From Bilabrum cf. latius (Eukaryota; Bigyra: Bicosoecida; Bigyra; Bicosoecida), in assembly GCA_965178125.1 (NCBI GenBank), contig CBCXTV010000002.1, positions 62,001-126,000 on the forward strand: a DNA stretch of 64,000 bases. Reading direction: 5' to 3'. Position numbers and translations under genes: made by a program. Positions 47,178 through 59,226 of the stretch are shown piece after piece (within the stretch, counting starts at the first letter, position 1; every line of letters begins with the position of its first letter). Below the pieces are notes generated by a model, which saw only the letters and a list, made by a program, of their open reading frames with translations, ran no database searches and was not told the origin of the DNA.

Positions 47178-47790
47178 CCGTTACGTCATGGAGCCCCACG
47201 AAGTCGTGCAGATGATCAGGGCGATACCGTGAGCATCCTCCTTCTCCGTCTTCTTGCCGCCGTCGTACAGCCTGGCCGCGACACGATCTTGATGCCAAAA
47301 CTCGAGGTTTCGCCGGCGTGCTCGTGAACACCGCACAAGTCTTCGTAGGAGATGGGCACGCGCTCTGTTTTTTCCCAGACGAGACAACCCCCCAACTCAG
47401 GGCCGCGCACACGGACATCACGACGGACATTACATACCGGCCCTTGGAACGTGTCGAAGATGCGGCGCCAGACGCAGCGTTCGAAGCTTCGGTTCGGGAT
47501 CCGCATCTTCAGGAGCGCCTTCCTCCCCTCCGGGCTGATGAGATACCACTTTAGGCCCATGCCGACGTGGAAGGGGACCACAAATGTGTTGTCTACCCAG
47601 TGCGCCGGATAGGTCCGCACGTCCAAGAGGCGCTCGCAGTTGTGCATGGAGGTGGAGTTTCCGCGCTGGAGGCTGACCATTCTCGGTGCTTCTGACCCCG
47701 CTAACATGGCCATCTGCGTCACCTTGGGGTTTCGCGATGGCGTGAAGAACTACGAGTAGCCGATCCACGCATGCTTCGCGAGGTTCGATA
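47178..47790 (-). pseudogene. Rep/K/J patchwork and glycosyltransferase fragments, copy 2
   Basis: Patchwork 47178-47305, glycosyltransferase fragments 47306-47790, as at 19636-20248. Confidence 0.75.
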
Positions 47791-48981
47791 TCATCCTCGA
47801 CAACCATGAGCCATTCCGTCGGCCCACAGCCATGCGTTTCGATAGGATTGGATCGCCCCAAGAGTGGCCGGATGGTATTTGATCCAGTCCGTTATCTTGC
47901 CGGAGAAGATATCCAAGAGGGCCTGGTCTTTGACGATGCCCTGCATCAACTGGTCCTGCACCGCACACTGCATGCACGATGGCATCGCGGAGATGAATTT
48001 CTCCGCATTCCGGAGAAGCTCCATGGCCCGGTTGATGTCATCCAAGGCCTCGTCACGCGAAGAACTCTGACGCACGGCGTTGCTGCAGGAGGCGGCGCCT
48101 CCTGCAGGAAGCTCGTCGCGTGCGGGAGCACGAGCGTCGTTGTCGCCGTCACCGGTATTCGCGCCAGCTTTTGGCACCCAACGCTTCGCTTCACCCGCAG
48201 AGGAACGGACATCATGGAGACTCCAGCCACGCGCAACCAGGCACTTCGCGCACCAGTCCTCAGGGAAGAAATAGCGCAAGTTCTCCTTCTTCCGGCGGAT
48301 CTGGGGAAATCGGTACGCCGGATACTCGTTTTTGCAGTTCTTGCACCACACCCACCACGGCGTCGCGTTGTCGAACTTGTCGCAACACACCCGGCAAACT
48401 GGTTGGATCCAGTCCTTCCACTTCTTGAAGTACGCCGACCGGGGCTTGCAGCACTGGCACGCGTTGCAAGTCCATGTCGCCTCCTCCGCCGGCTCCGACG
48501 CGACCTGCCGCGGCACGTACGTCTCCCCCCATGACGACTTCGCAGGGGTCCCCCATAGAGCCCAGCTATCAGCGCCAGAGACCGCCCCGGCTGCCACGCC
48601 GCCACCCGCCTTCCAAGCTGCTGCGTCGGTCCATACGTCGTCATTACCTCCGGGCACCACAGCACGTCCACCGCCGCGAGCATCCTCCTCCTCCGTCTTC
48701 TTGCCGCCGTCGTCTTCGGCGTCCTCCTTCGGCGCTGCCTTGCCGCTCTCCTCTCCGAGCATCCCCGTGGACGCCGCCTCCGCGCCGCCGCTCTCGATGT
48801 GGGGGCCGCCCGAATCATCGACGCTTGCCGCCGCGCCGGCGTGCTCCGCCGGGGCGTCGACCTCGCGCGCCAACATGCCGCCCTCGTTTCCCATATCACC
48901 GGCGCCTCGACGCCCACGAAGATTGCGGCCGTCTCCCAAGGAAACAGCAATGCTTTCGGACGGTTTCTCCTCAGACATCAT
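47791..48981 (-). CDS. Chimeric K-J-glycosyltransferase ORF, copy 2
   Basis: Same 396-residue frame as 20249-21439, without change. Confidence 0.5.
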   Translation of the reverse strand: MMSEEKPSESIAVSLGDGRNLRGRRGAGDMGNEGGMLAREVDAPAEHAGAAASVDDSGGPHIESGGAEAASTGMLGEESGKAAPKEDAEDDGGKKTEEEDARGGGRAVVPGGNDDVWTDAAAWKAGGGVAAGAVSGADSWALWGTPAKSSWGETYVPRQVASEPAEEATWTCNACQCCKPRSAYFKKWKDWIQPVCRVCCDKFDNATPWWVWCKNCKNEYPAYRFPQIRRKKENLRYFFPEDWCAKCLVARGWSLHDVRSSAGEAKRWVPKAGANTGDGDNDARAPARDELPAGGAASCSNAVRQSSSRDEALDDINRAMELLRNAEKFISAMPSCMQCAVQDQLMQGIVKDQALLDIFSGKITDWIKYHPATLGAIQSYRNAWLWADGMAHGCRG

Positions 48982-49143
48982 CGGCAAAGAGACTCGGAGA
49001 ATGCCGTTCCCGCAGAGTGCGCTGCTGACTGCCGAAGCCGAAAGAGGACCCGCGGAGAAGGAATCTCGCACATGCTCCCAGGAAAAGCAACTCCCCGCCC
49101 ATTCCGAATGCAAGAACGGACTCCCGCCCTTTCCGAGATCGAG

Positions 49144-49366
49144 GCCCGTCCCTCTTCCGGCGGATCTGGGGAAATCGGTACGCCGGAAACTCGTTTTTGC
49201 AGTTCTTGCACCTCACCCACCACGGCGTCGCGCTGTCGAACTTGTCGTAACACACCCGGCAAACTGGTTGGATCCAGTCCTTCCACTTCTTGAAGTACTC
49301 TGACCGGGGCTTAGGCCCTGGCACGCGTTGCAAGTCCATGTCGCCTCCTCCGCCGGCTCCGGCGCG
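49144..49366 (-). pseudogene. Partial gene K zinc region, copy 2
   Basis: As at 21602-21824. Confidence 0.75.
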
Positions 49367-51188
49367 ACCTGTCACGGCACGTACGGCCCCCCCCCTCCGC
49401 CGGGGCGTCGACCTCGCGCGCCAACATGCCGCCCTCGTTTCCCATATTACCGGCGCCTTGACGCCCACGAAGATTGCGGCCGTCTCCCAAGGAAACAGCA
49501 ATGCTCTCGGACGGTTTCTCCTCAGACATCATCGGCAAAGAGACTCGGAGAATGCCCTGGCCCGACTTCCGGGGCAGGCCTGGCACTTGAGGTTGGTGAT
49601 CACGGCCGACTGCTCCCCACCCAAATACCAGATCGTACGCGAGCGCAGCCTATGAGGAATCCACTGGCCCGACTTCCGGGGCATTACCATCGCCAAGACC
49701 TTCGACTGCGGCGCGTCGATCTGCACCCTCGACCCGCAATCGCTGAGCGTAATGGCGTCGTCGAAGATCCACGTGCCGCCCCAAGCATGCCGCCTGCGCT
49801 GCTGCCGGGAGCTCCGGTTCGGTACCTTAAAGCCGTACACGACATTCGGCCTGCTGCCGGCCCAAATGAAATCCTCCGCCACGCGACAACGATGCGACCT
49901 CTCGGAGTCCGTCATGCACACGTGGAAGTGCACCAGGTTTCCGGCGTGCTTGCGGTGCAGGGAGAGCTCCATTTTCGTCCCGCTGCCGCGCAAGGTCTGG
50001 GAAGAGCGTCCGCATGGCCGACATCATCCGGAGCAGGGCGTCCGCATGCTCGACATCATCCGGGGGATGTGCTCGAAGACCTTTTGGAATTCGCGGCTCA
50101 CGAACGGATTGACGATGCTCTGCGTGCTTTCCGGGGGGATGTGCTCGAAGACCTTCTGGAACTCGCGGCTCACGAACGGATTGACGATGCTCTGCGTGCT
50201 TTCCGGGCGGATGTCTCGAAGACCTTTTGGAACTCGCGGCTCACGAACGGATTGACGACGCTCTGCGTGCTTTCCGTACCTGTCACGGCACGTACGGCCC
50301 CCCCCCTCCGCCGGGGCGTCGACCTCGCGCGCCAACATGCCGCCCTCGTTTCCCATATTACCGGCGCCTTGACGCCCACGAAGATTGCGGCCGTCTCCCA
50401 AGGAAACAGCAATGCTCTCGGACGGTTTCTCCTCAGACATCATCGGCAAAGAGACTCGGAGAATGCCCTGGCCCGACTTCCGGGGCAGGCCTGGCACTTG
50501 AGGTTGGTGATCACGGCCGACTGCTCCCCACCCAAATACCAGATCGTACGCGAGCGCAGCCTATGAGGAATCCACTGGCCCGACTTCCGGGGCATTACCA
50601 TCGCCAAGACCTTCGACTGCGGCGCGTCGATCTGCACCCTCGACCCGCAATCGCTGAGCGTAATGGCGTCGTCGAAGATCCACGTGCCGCCCCAAGCATG
50701 CCGCCTGCGCTGCTGCCGGGAGCTCCGGTTCGGTACCTTAAAGCCGTACACGACATTCGGCCTGCTGCCGGCCCAAATGAAATCCTCCGCCACGCGACAA
50801 CGATGCGACCTCTCGGAGTCCGTCATGCACACGTGGAAGTGCACCAGGTTTCCGGCGTGCTTGCGGTGCAGGGAGAGCTCCATTTTCGTCCCGCTGCCGC
50901 GCAAGGTCTGGGAAGAGCGTCCGCATGGCCGACATCATCCGGAGCAGGGCGTCCGCATGCTCGACATCATCCGGGGGATGTGCTCGAAGACCTTTTGGAA
51001 TTCGCGGCTCACGAACGGATTGACGATGCTCTGCGTGCTTTCCGGGGGGATGTGCTCGAAGACCTTCTGGAACTCGCGGCTCACGAACGGATTGACGATG
51101 CTCTGCGTGCTTTCCGGGCGGATGTCTCGAAGACCTTTTGGAACTCGCGGCTCACGAACGGATTGACGACGCTCTGCGTGCTTTCCGT
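49367..51188. repeat. 911-bp tandem duplication, copy 2
   Basis: Copies 49367-50277 and 50278-51188. Rep(HUH)-J chimeric frames at 49529-49993 and 50440-50904; 72-bp triplications at 50061-50275 and 50972-51186. Mosaic edge shreds follow at 51189-51327. Confidence 0.92.
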
Positions 51189-51587
51189 GTACTTGATCAT
51201 GTACCTCATGGCTGGGCCGCCCGCAACATCGACGCTTGCCGCCGCGCCGGCGTGTTCCGCCGGGGCGTCGACCCCGGAAAGTGTTTCGGTACGCAAAAAG
51301 CGGTCACATGGGAGGCCCGGAAAGCATGGCATCACCCTTGCCGTCCACATCACTGCGTCGTGGGATGCTGCTCAAGATAACTCGGCGTCTGTTTAGTCGA
51401 GGGCTGTCTTGACTAGGAATGTGGCGGTGAAATCCAGGAGTTCCGTCTGCATCGTCAGGCTCTTGCCTTTGTGTACCATATCAAGAGGAGAGGGAAGACA
51501 TGCAAAACCGACCCGCCACTAATTCTATCCTACGGCCAAGCCACCTGCGGCGTCCGCGCGACTGGGCGTGCACGAAAACCGGCGCAC

Positions 51588-51822
51588 TGCATTGCTTAAA
51601 GTGCCACGCTCCCAAGCGAAGTAGTATTGGTGCGCTTGCAGCGGCACTTATCGGTGCGCCGGAGGTCACCACACGAGCATGTCGGCCGGCAGCTCGCAAA
51701 CTCCACCTACGTGCTGGGAGTGGCACATTCTACTGCTTGAAGTGCCACACTGCCGAGCGAAGGAAGCACCTCTTGGTACGCCCCTCTTGGTACGCTTGCA
51801 GCGGCGCTTATCGGTGCGCCGT
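51588..51822. repeat. Diverged direct repeat with 49-bp hairpin-arm block, copy 2
   Basis: As at 24046-24280. The short Rep relic recurs at 52451-52493. Confidence 0.7.
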
Positions 51823-52902
51823 GGGGAACGGCTCGCGTGGGATTCGGAGGCGTACCCGGCCCACGACGGGAAGAGTTCCCCAGTTACGTCTGGAGTGATT
51901 GGGGGACAAGGTGGGCATCAAGTCGGCGCCTCCTAAGCGTATCACAGAGGATGACGAACCGCCCGCCCCGCTTCGATCCCGACCTCGAGGTGCACTCGAT
52001 ATCAAGGCGGAACGCTGGAAATCCGCCCCGAAACCCTCCATGTTTGTTGACAAGGACCCAGGCTGCGCTCCGACAAGCTGACAAACTTCGCCAGCTTCCG
52101 AAGGGTCTTCATTAAATATTCAACGCTTCGGGGTCAATGAGGTAATGCACTACCAAAGAGCAGCTGGGACGTGTGTCGTCCGAGATGACAAAGATCGTGG
52201 GCATCATCGATCCAGAGGGCGTCAAAGGCACGGACGGCGCGGGCGACATTGACCCCGACGAGCTGGAGGTCCTGGACCGCGTCTGGACGCCCCATCCGGA
52301 AGTATTCCTAAGCGCTCCCAACGGACGAGACCTTCTCTGTCTGAAATCAGGCACCCAACCCTTCCGCACAAGGTGAAGAGAGAACGCCGACGGACAGTAT
52401 CCTCTCTTTAGCACATCGGGCATCCAACCCCTCCGCACAGGTGAGCAAGCAACGAGTTCCCTTCTCGCGACGTCCGGATCATTTTGAAGCGTTGGAATTT
52501 TCGCGCGCTGAGCAGACCCCAAATTTACGATGAAGAAGCCCAAATCCTGCGTCCATGAAGGCCTTGCGAGGCCGCCTGCTATTGGCAGTCGACGCTCGGG
52601 GATCCACTGCGCAATGCAGTTTTGCAGAGCGATGCAGTATGCGCGGGAAGACGGCAAAATGGATCCGTATCTTTGGGACGAGGTCTGTGCATCGCACAGC
52701 TGCCGCACGGAGAGCTGCTTCCGTTCCACGGCTGGTGAGGGCCCGATGCTGCTCCACTCATGCCCCACGGCCACACACTAAGAGGAGCGGATTGTGTCAG
52801 GATCCCGCCGCAGCATGGGTACGCGGATCTGCCTCCATAGGGACGGACGGGAGGAGCTGCCGGCGGAGGGCGGGCGGGGGTCCGGCCAAGCCAAGCGGCC
52901 AG

Positions 52903-53060
52903 GTACTTCACGCTCTGCCCTATGGCGCTGGGTTCTGTGAGGCGGGGCCTATCTGTGATCCTCGGCTCTGTGAAGGTGCGAAGCGCTATTCACGATTCGA
53001 CTTCGCCTTACTCCTGGATGAGGCGGCGGAGCTGCGAGCTGGGATCTCTTCCTGTGGCGT
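52903..53060 (-). pseudogene. Relic of gene M 3' end, copy 2
   Basis: As at 25361-25518. Confidence 0.65.
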
Positions 53061-53954
53061 CCGAGCGCGATGGCGAGTGCACGCTTGGCCGTCATAGAGA
53101 AAGGCACGGCGAAGTACCACATCTTCGCCACCCACCACATTTCGCCAAGCACCACGTCGTTGGCAGGCTTTGAACGCGAAATGACGAATTCTGTGCGCGT
53201 TGTGTGTGCCTGACAGTGAGCGTCCTTGGCGCCCTCAGCTCCCGCTCTGTGCGTTGATTTGGACGCGTACCCGGCTCGCGTGGGCATGGACCTCCCCAAT
53301 CCGGCAGGACCGTGAGCTCCTGGCATCCCACCTCTGTCTTAGAAGTTTTCCGGTTTTTGGCGCAAACCTTCTGGAGCAGACGACAGCAGCGAAAGACCCA
53401 CCCAAGCTCCGCGGGAAGTGTGATACCTCTACGGTTCCGGCATCTACTTGGCCGTGCACATATGCAAGGCGATGCACTACACCTGCGCGTCCGGCTGCAC
53501 CCGCTTGAACGACAGGTTCCTCTCCGTGCAAGTGGTTCCGCGACAACAAGGTCGTGGAAGTGACAGACTAGGAGAGTACGCCGGGTTCAGATTCACGCCC
53601 ATCAGGGACAGGTCCGGGTCCCGCGCTCGCGCTACCGCGTGAGGAGGCTATGCGCACGTATGAGGAGGGGAGAACTTCGTATAATAGTCTCTCGCAGACT
53701 CGAACTTTTGGCTCTCACCGAAGGACGGAATGTTAGCCCTCCGCTACTTACGGTGTCTTTAGCTTCCGCCCTACACGTTCCCCGCCCGTGGTCAAGAGGG
53801 AGTTTGTCGAGACACGCACCCGCCCGAGAGCTCCGGTCCTCTAAGCGCTCACGATCTCCCGCCCAGCGCGGTGCGAGCCCGCTTCACCGGGACTTGTCGC
53901 GTGCCTACGGAGGTGTCTTTTCCGAACCTGCCACTGAAGACGTTAGGGAGCGAC

Positions 53955-54208
53955 GGGGAACGGATGCACAACGGTATGCCACCCATGTCCTCGAGGAATC
54001 CACCAAGACGTTGTGGCCCGAGGTAGTGCGATTTTCGGGAGAAGGATTCTTAGTACCTTATAGGGTACCCCCCAGGATCGCACTACGTGGGTTTGGGGGG
54101 GTGGTCTCCTTTCCTCTTGTTTTCGTGTGCACTCTTCTGCGACCGCCCCCCCCGGGGAACGGATGCACAACGGTATGCCACCCATGTCCTCGAGAGATCC
54201 ACCAAGAT
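53955..54208. repeat. 55-bp direct repeats around second hairpin, copy 2
   Basis: Repeats at 53955-54009 and 54154-54208; hairpin at 54023-54086. G at 54101 replaces T and lengthens the G run after the hairpin. Confidence 0.85.
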
Positions 54209-54407
54209 CCGCACATACCTCTGCGGTGAACAGCACGTTACATGAGACCCTGACCGACCCGAGAGTCTCTGCCCTCAGTCTCCACGACTTCCCGCAGGAT
54301 CCGCCCCGCTCCCACCGACGGCTCCTGCCGTACGTACGACACACCATTTTCAAAAGAGCATTGGCACCCGCTCCTCACCTAAGCGACGCTACTGTCGCTG
54401 CGGTCCC

Positions 54408-55472
54408 TCACGGCACGCTCTCCGGTCCGCCCGGTGCGAACTCAGAGTCGTCGTCTGTCGAAACGTGGTCGCTGTGGAAGATGTTGCTCTGGCCGTCTGA
54501 GGACACGGCATCCTGCCAGTATCGGCGCAACTGCTCCGCCACGTCCATGGCCGCACGGGAGCTCAGCGGGATCTGCTCGAAGAGAGCGTTACTGTCGTGC
54601 ACTGCAAACAGCTTGGCCGCGACGCGATCTTGATGGCAAATTTCGAGTGTGGCGCGGATCCGGAAACAGTAGCCGTCCGGAAAGTTGCCCTGCATCAACT
54701 GGTCCTCCACCGCACACTGCGTGCACCAAATAGACCGCTCGGTACGTCGTATGTAGCCGGGCCACAGGGAATGCAGCAACGAGTACTGAGCCCGACGCAA
54801 GCTCTTCGGGTTGAAGCTGTCCGCGTGCTTGACCCGACTGCAGGCCTGGCACTTGAGGTTGGTGATCACGGCCGACTGCTCCCCAGCCAAATACCAGATC
54901 GTACGCGAGCGCAGCCTACGAGGAATCCACTGGCCCGACTTCCGGGGCACGACCATCGCCAAGAGCTTCGACTGCGGCGCGTCGATCTGCACCCTCGACC
55001 CGCAATCGCTGAGCGTAATGGCGTCGTCGAACACCCACGTGCCGCCCCAAGCATGACGCCTGCGCTGCTGCCGGGAGCTCCGGTTCGGTACCTCGCGAGG
55101 CCTGTCGGAAGGGGGGTCCGTCGGCTGCGGTGGTGTCGGATACCAGGAGAGAGCGGTCCACGGATTGATGCACGTGGACGTTGCCGCCTCGCGCGTCGCC
55201 GGAGTGGCTGAGCTGTCTGGTCGACGAAACGGTGGCGCCCACGCCGTGCAGGCCGCCACCTGCGCGGGCACATCGGGCAAGAATGCGCCTGCAGGTTCAC
55301 GTGGCCGAGGTCGGGGAAGCTTCGTCGGGGTCAGGGATCCCATCGAGGAAGCCGCGTTCGCCGCTGGGATGGTCGTGCTCGAGGTTGACGAAGTCGCGTT
55401 CGCCCCTGACATGGTCGTGGTCGAGGTCACGGCATGGCCGCCGAGGGGTGAGCGCGATCGCGGGGGGTCCAT
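54408..55472 (-). CDS. Zinc protein J, copy 2
   Basis: Same 354-residue protein as at 26866-27930, crossing into copy 3 and overlapping its transposase gene by 46 bp. Confidence 0.65.
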   Translation of the reverse strand: MDPPRSRSPLGGHAVTSTTTMSGANATSSTSSTTIPAANAASSMGSLTPTKLPRPRPREPAGAFLPDVPAQVAACTAWAPPFRRPDSSATPATREAATSTCINPWTALSWYPTPPQPTDPPSDRPREVPNRSSRQQRRRHAWGGTWVFDDAITLSDCGSRVQIDAPQSKLLAMVVPRKSGQWIPRRLRSRTIWYLAGEQSAVITNLKCQACSRVKHADSFNPKSLRRAQYSLLHSLWPGYIRRTERSIWCTQCAVEDQLMQGNFPDGYCFRIRATLEICHQDRVAAKLFAVHDSNALFEQIPLSSRAAMDVAEQLRRYWQDAVSSDGQSNIFHSDHVSTDDDSEFAPGGPESVP

Positions 55473-57064
55473 CCGTTTAGTCTGCGGCCACGAGGCACGC
55501 GGCGAGCGTTACCACCGTGGACGCCTCCGTCGACCCCGTGTCCGGACGCGACTGGGGCCCTGTTGATGAGCGCATCGTGCGGGAGAGGCTGCTGCGGACT
55601 GCTGATGAAGCGGAGCTGGTCGACAGACGGAGCATCGCTGGAGATGTCCTCCATGTCACACTCAAACAAGCGCCGTAGGGTCGAATGCAAGCGGCGCCTG
55701 CCGCTGGTAATGCCTGTCATATCGAAAGCGCCTTGCCACGAGCCAGACGAGAGCACTCTCTTCGTGCACTCAGCGACAACCCTGAGATGGCAAGAGACAT
55801 CGACATGACCCGCTTCATGACGCGAGCGCTCCTGCATCCACGTCTCCCGAAGGTCGCGCTTAAGAAGCTGAAAGACGAGAACGTCCAACGGCTGAAGCAA
55901 GAAGGTGAGTCGACCAGGAATAAACACGAGATCCATGCCAAGGCCGTGTGCGAAGTTCACAATCTCAGTGGAAATGTGTTGGGGCGCGCAGTCAAGTATC
56001 ACTATTGGATAGATCTCATGCTGAATGTCCATCCAAGAAGCGAAAAGCCGACGCAGAATGTCGAACATGAGGGACTGCGTCACCCACGAGCTCTCTCGGG
56101 CCCAGACTTCCATTCCGTCCACCATTTGGTTCGGCGCCCCACGCATCAAGCGCTTGCTCAGCCGCGTGTGCTTCCCGATGAGTATACGCGGGAGTCGTCG
56201 CTGGATTTCCGGGCAGTCGCTAATAAAACCCAGAAAGGTGTACGATCCTCGATTGCTATTCGAGGCGAGGCGCTCCGTGCGCGAACCAAGCGAAGCGGGC
56301 TCCGTTCCTGACCTCGGTGCGATGTACCCGCGCATTCCCGGAAAGGCAAAGGGCACGCTGGACTCATCGAAGTTCACAAAGACGAGGCGGCGGTTGGGGG
56401 GCACTCGCGCTTCTGCGAATTCAATCCACTGATAGAAGACACGACACGCGAGTCTGACGTAATCGAGTGTTACCGGGGGCTGCTTCTTCAATCGGCCATG
56501 CCGAAGCCGCCAACGACGACGGAAGCGCAGGAGCCACTGCCGTCGAGCCGAGTCCTTCCCCGCGCGAACGCCCATCCTCGCAAGCATGGCGAAAACCATG
56601 TTCCCAGTTGGAGCACACCCACGCTGCTCGTTCACATGGTCGATCCAAGCAACGACAGAAGCCTCGGCGAGAAAGGTCTCTGCGCGTGCCACGGACTCTC
56701 GATGACATGAGCGAAGAGGATTTCGCTGCCACGCCTCAGCTGGGCGCCTCATGGTGAGCGCAACCTCCTCATCGACCTGCCTTTGAAACTCCTCCTGCGA
56801 AGCCGTCCGCGTGGAAACCTGTCGACTCTGCAACTGACGAGAGACATAGGTTCGAAGAGCTGCCTCGCCACCTCCGGGGTGATGACGAATAACCTCAGCG
56901 ACCTGTGCCTCCATGGCGCGCAACCACGGATGGCGCAGCCCATTGCGCGCCCGTTGTCTCGCGTCTCTGAGACACTTCAGCTCCTTACTGATCCGTGCGA
57001 GCTGATCCGGCACCGAAGCAGAGGACATTATGACGCGTGAGGAACCGGGCAGAAGATCGCTCAC
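55427..57064 (-). CDS. DDE transposase, copy 3
   Basis: Same 545-residue protein. The substitution at 56762 is silent. Confidence 0.85.
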   Translation of the reverse strand: MSDLLPGSSRVIMSSASVPDQLARISKELKCLRDARQRARNGLRHPWLRAMEAQVAEVIRHHPGGGEAALRTYVSRQLQSRQVSTRTASQEEFQRQVDEEVALTMRRPAEAWQRNPLRSCHRESVARAETFLAEASVVAWIDHVNEQRGCAPTGNMVFAMLARMGVRAGKDSARRQWLLRFRRRWRLRHGRLKKQPPVTLDYVRLACRVFYQWIEFAEARVPPNRRLVFVNFDESSVPFAFPGMRGYIAPRSGTEPASLGSRTERLASNSNRGSYTFLGFISDCPEIQRRLPRILIGKHTRLSKRLMRGAPNQMVDGMEVWARESSWVTQSLMFDILRRLFASWMDIQHEIYPIVILDCAPQHISTEIVNFAHGLGMDLVFIPGRLTFLLQPLDVLVFQLLKRDLRETWMQERSRHEAGHVDVSCHLRVVAECTKRVLSSGSWQGAFDMTGITSGRRRLHSTLRRLFECDMEDISSDAPSVDQLRFISSPQQPLPHDALINRAPVASGHGVDGGVHGGNARRVPRGRRLNGWTPRDRAHPSAAMP

Positions 57065-57375
57065 AGCCGAAACGACGCGGACGGACCCGCTGCCAAGCTT
57101 CGCACTGCCTGTGGCCTCTGAAGATACCCGGGAGGGATAGGACGCAGGCGGGGAGCGAGAGCAAGCGAATGCCTTCCTGTCGCTGGAGGAGTGCTCAAAG
57201 CTGAAGACGCACGGGAAGCACCCGCTCTGCTGCGGTCACACTGGCGCAAGCGAGACAAAACCAGGGAGAGGGATAGACACGTGCACAGCATTGAATACAC
57301 CTCGCAGCATTGCGAGCGCGGTTTCTCGCCTGCGCTGAGCTGCCACTCTGCTCTCGTGCGGACGACATTGGCAAC

Positions 57376-57441
57376 GGCAGCGCGTAGCTGCCAACTGGCC
57401 GTGCACGGGTACTGTATCGGCCACGGCAGCGCTGAGCTGCC
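57376..57441. other. Two small hairpins upstream of transposase, copy 3
   Basis: As at 2292-2357. Confidence 0.4.
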
Positions 57442-57602
57442 AATTTCGGGTCGAGGAGCTCTCCTGAGGAAGACGAGGCCGGGAACTTTCGGCGAACACG
57501 CACACCCACCACCGCCCGGCACATGCGACGGCAAGCAATGTAAGGAACGACGTTGCGCGATCGAATCTCGACAGGAGGCTCCGATGCAGGAGCTGCCGAG
57601 GA

Positions 57603-58124
57603 CTAGGCACCGCCGGCGCCCGCCGCGCCGCTGGGGAGGACGACGGTCGGCGGCGGCGAGTCCTCGGAACCCATGTCGTCTGATCCTGAGGAATCCAGCA
57701 CAGTTGAGGCAGTCTCGGTCATCTCCCAGTCCGTACGCACCTCAACGATGAGACGACGCGGAGGAGCAGCGACTGCTGTGTCAGGTCCGTGGATGACGCC
57801 TCCGTCCACAAGACGGAAAGACCTACCCGCAACGGAGCCGCTTGCGCCAGACATCGCACGCCGAATCACGGGATCAAAGTCTGCATGGAACCGAGGAGCC
57901 TCATCGCGCAACAGGCCTGAGAGCAGCCTGATCACACTTTGGGCGTACTCCAGCTGAGCGCTCAAGCTTTCCGCACGCTGCTGCATGTTCTCGAAGCGCT
58001 GCTGCAGGTTCGACACCGCTGTCGAGTGAGGACTAGGCGGGGCGGGGTTTGGGCGCTGCGGGGTCGCCACCGCGCGACGCGGCGACCTATCGCGGACAAA
58101 GGACGTCACCTCGTTCCGCGTCAT
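57603..58124 (-). CDS. Coiled-coil protein Q, copy 3
   Basis: Same as 2519-3040. Confidence 0.5.
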   Translation of the reverse strand: MTRNEVTSFVRDRSPRRAVATPQRPNPAPPSPHSTAVSNLQQRFENMQQRAESLSAQLEYAQSVIRLLSGLLRDEAPRFHADFDPVIRRAMSGASGSVAGRSFRLVDGGVIHGPDTAVAAPPRRLIVEVRTDWEMTETASTVLDSSGSDDMGSEDSPPPTVVLPSGAAGAGGA

Positions 58125-59041
58125 GCTGCCGCACCTCTCCTTCCTCACATTGACTCGAGCCGAATCGAAACTTGCAGGGACAGACGATCCTTTACCCTAG
58201 CGCTCCCCACATCGGGCATGAGTGGAATCCGAACCAGCGCACGGCATCCCACAGGAGTTCGCACCGGGCTTGCCTCATGAGGAATCTTCCTGCGCGAAGA
58301 GGTAAAGCCACGGACAGAAGTCAGAGGTCGCGGGATGACACTCCAGCATACATGAGCTGCCCGCTGAATCCGCCGCCCCCGAGCCCCAAGCTGACAATCG
58401 AGGTAACAAAGTAGGAATGAGCAGGCGGGGGCGATGCCACTACGTCTCGCCGAACAGCCTGCCTCGCATGCGCTGTGCTGAAGACCTTATGGGAACCAGG
58501 AAGTGTGAACGTCTGTCACGTGAGGCGGAAGGGCTCCCACTGCATCACACCCCCTCTCCGGAATGGGATTTGGGCGCTGTGGGGTCGCCACCGCGCGACG
58601 CGGCGACCTATCGCGGACAAAGGACTTCACCTCGGTCCGCGTCATGCTGCCGCACCTCGCCGAATCGAAACTTGCAGGGACAGACGATCCTTTACCCAGC
58701 GCTCCCCACCCCGGGGATGAGTGGAAGCCGCACCAGCGCACGGCATCCCACGCGAGTTCGGACCGGGCTTGCCTCATGAGGAATCTTCCTGCGCGAAGAG
58801 GTAAAGCCACGAACAGAAGTCAGAGGGTCGCGGGATGACACTCTGGGCACACATGAGCTGCCCGCAGAATCCTCCGCCCCAAGCTCCGAGCTCACAATCG
58901 AGGTAACAAAGTAGGAATCAGCAGGCGGATGCTTTGCCACTCCGTCTCGCCAAACAGCCTGCCGGGGAACCAGGAAGTGTGGACGTCTGCCACGTGAGGC
59001 GGAAGCGCTCCCACCACATCACACCCTTCCCAGGCAAGATA
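58045..59041. repeat. Diverged tandem duplication of gene Q 5' region, copy 3
   Basis: As at 2961-3957. Agrees with copy 1 at the site variable in copy 2. Confidence 0.8.
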
Positions 59042-59226
59042 TCTAGAGAGCTGCCCAATCCTGCACGAGAAACTCGGATTTTCACACTCTGCCGACCATA
59101 TCGTTCCCAATCAAACGACCGTGCTCCTCCGACGTCGCGCTCACCTCGGCGCAAGGATGACTCACTCGCGCTCTTCCTTCCGGAGCGCCCTCACAGTACG
59201 ACGGACCCATTCGGGAAGCTCCCGCG

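Larger units (their letters stand above)
27543..55084. repeat. 27,542-bp tandem unit, copy 2
   Basis: This is the only copy in the window that could be bounded on both sides by neighbouring copies. Relative to copy 1 it carries A at 31303, T at 40348, G at 40855, G at 42648, AA at 45335-45336, A at 45810 and G at 54101. Where copy 3 can be compared (31303) it agrees with copy 1, so copy 2 holds the private variant there. Confidence 0.97.
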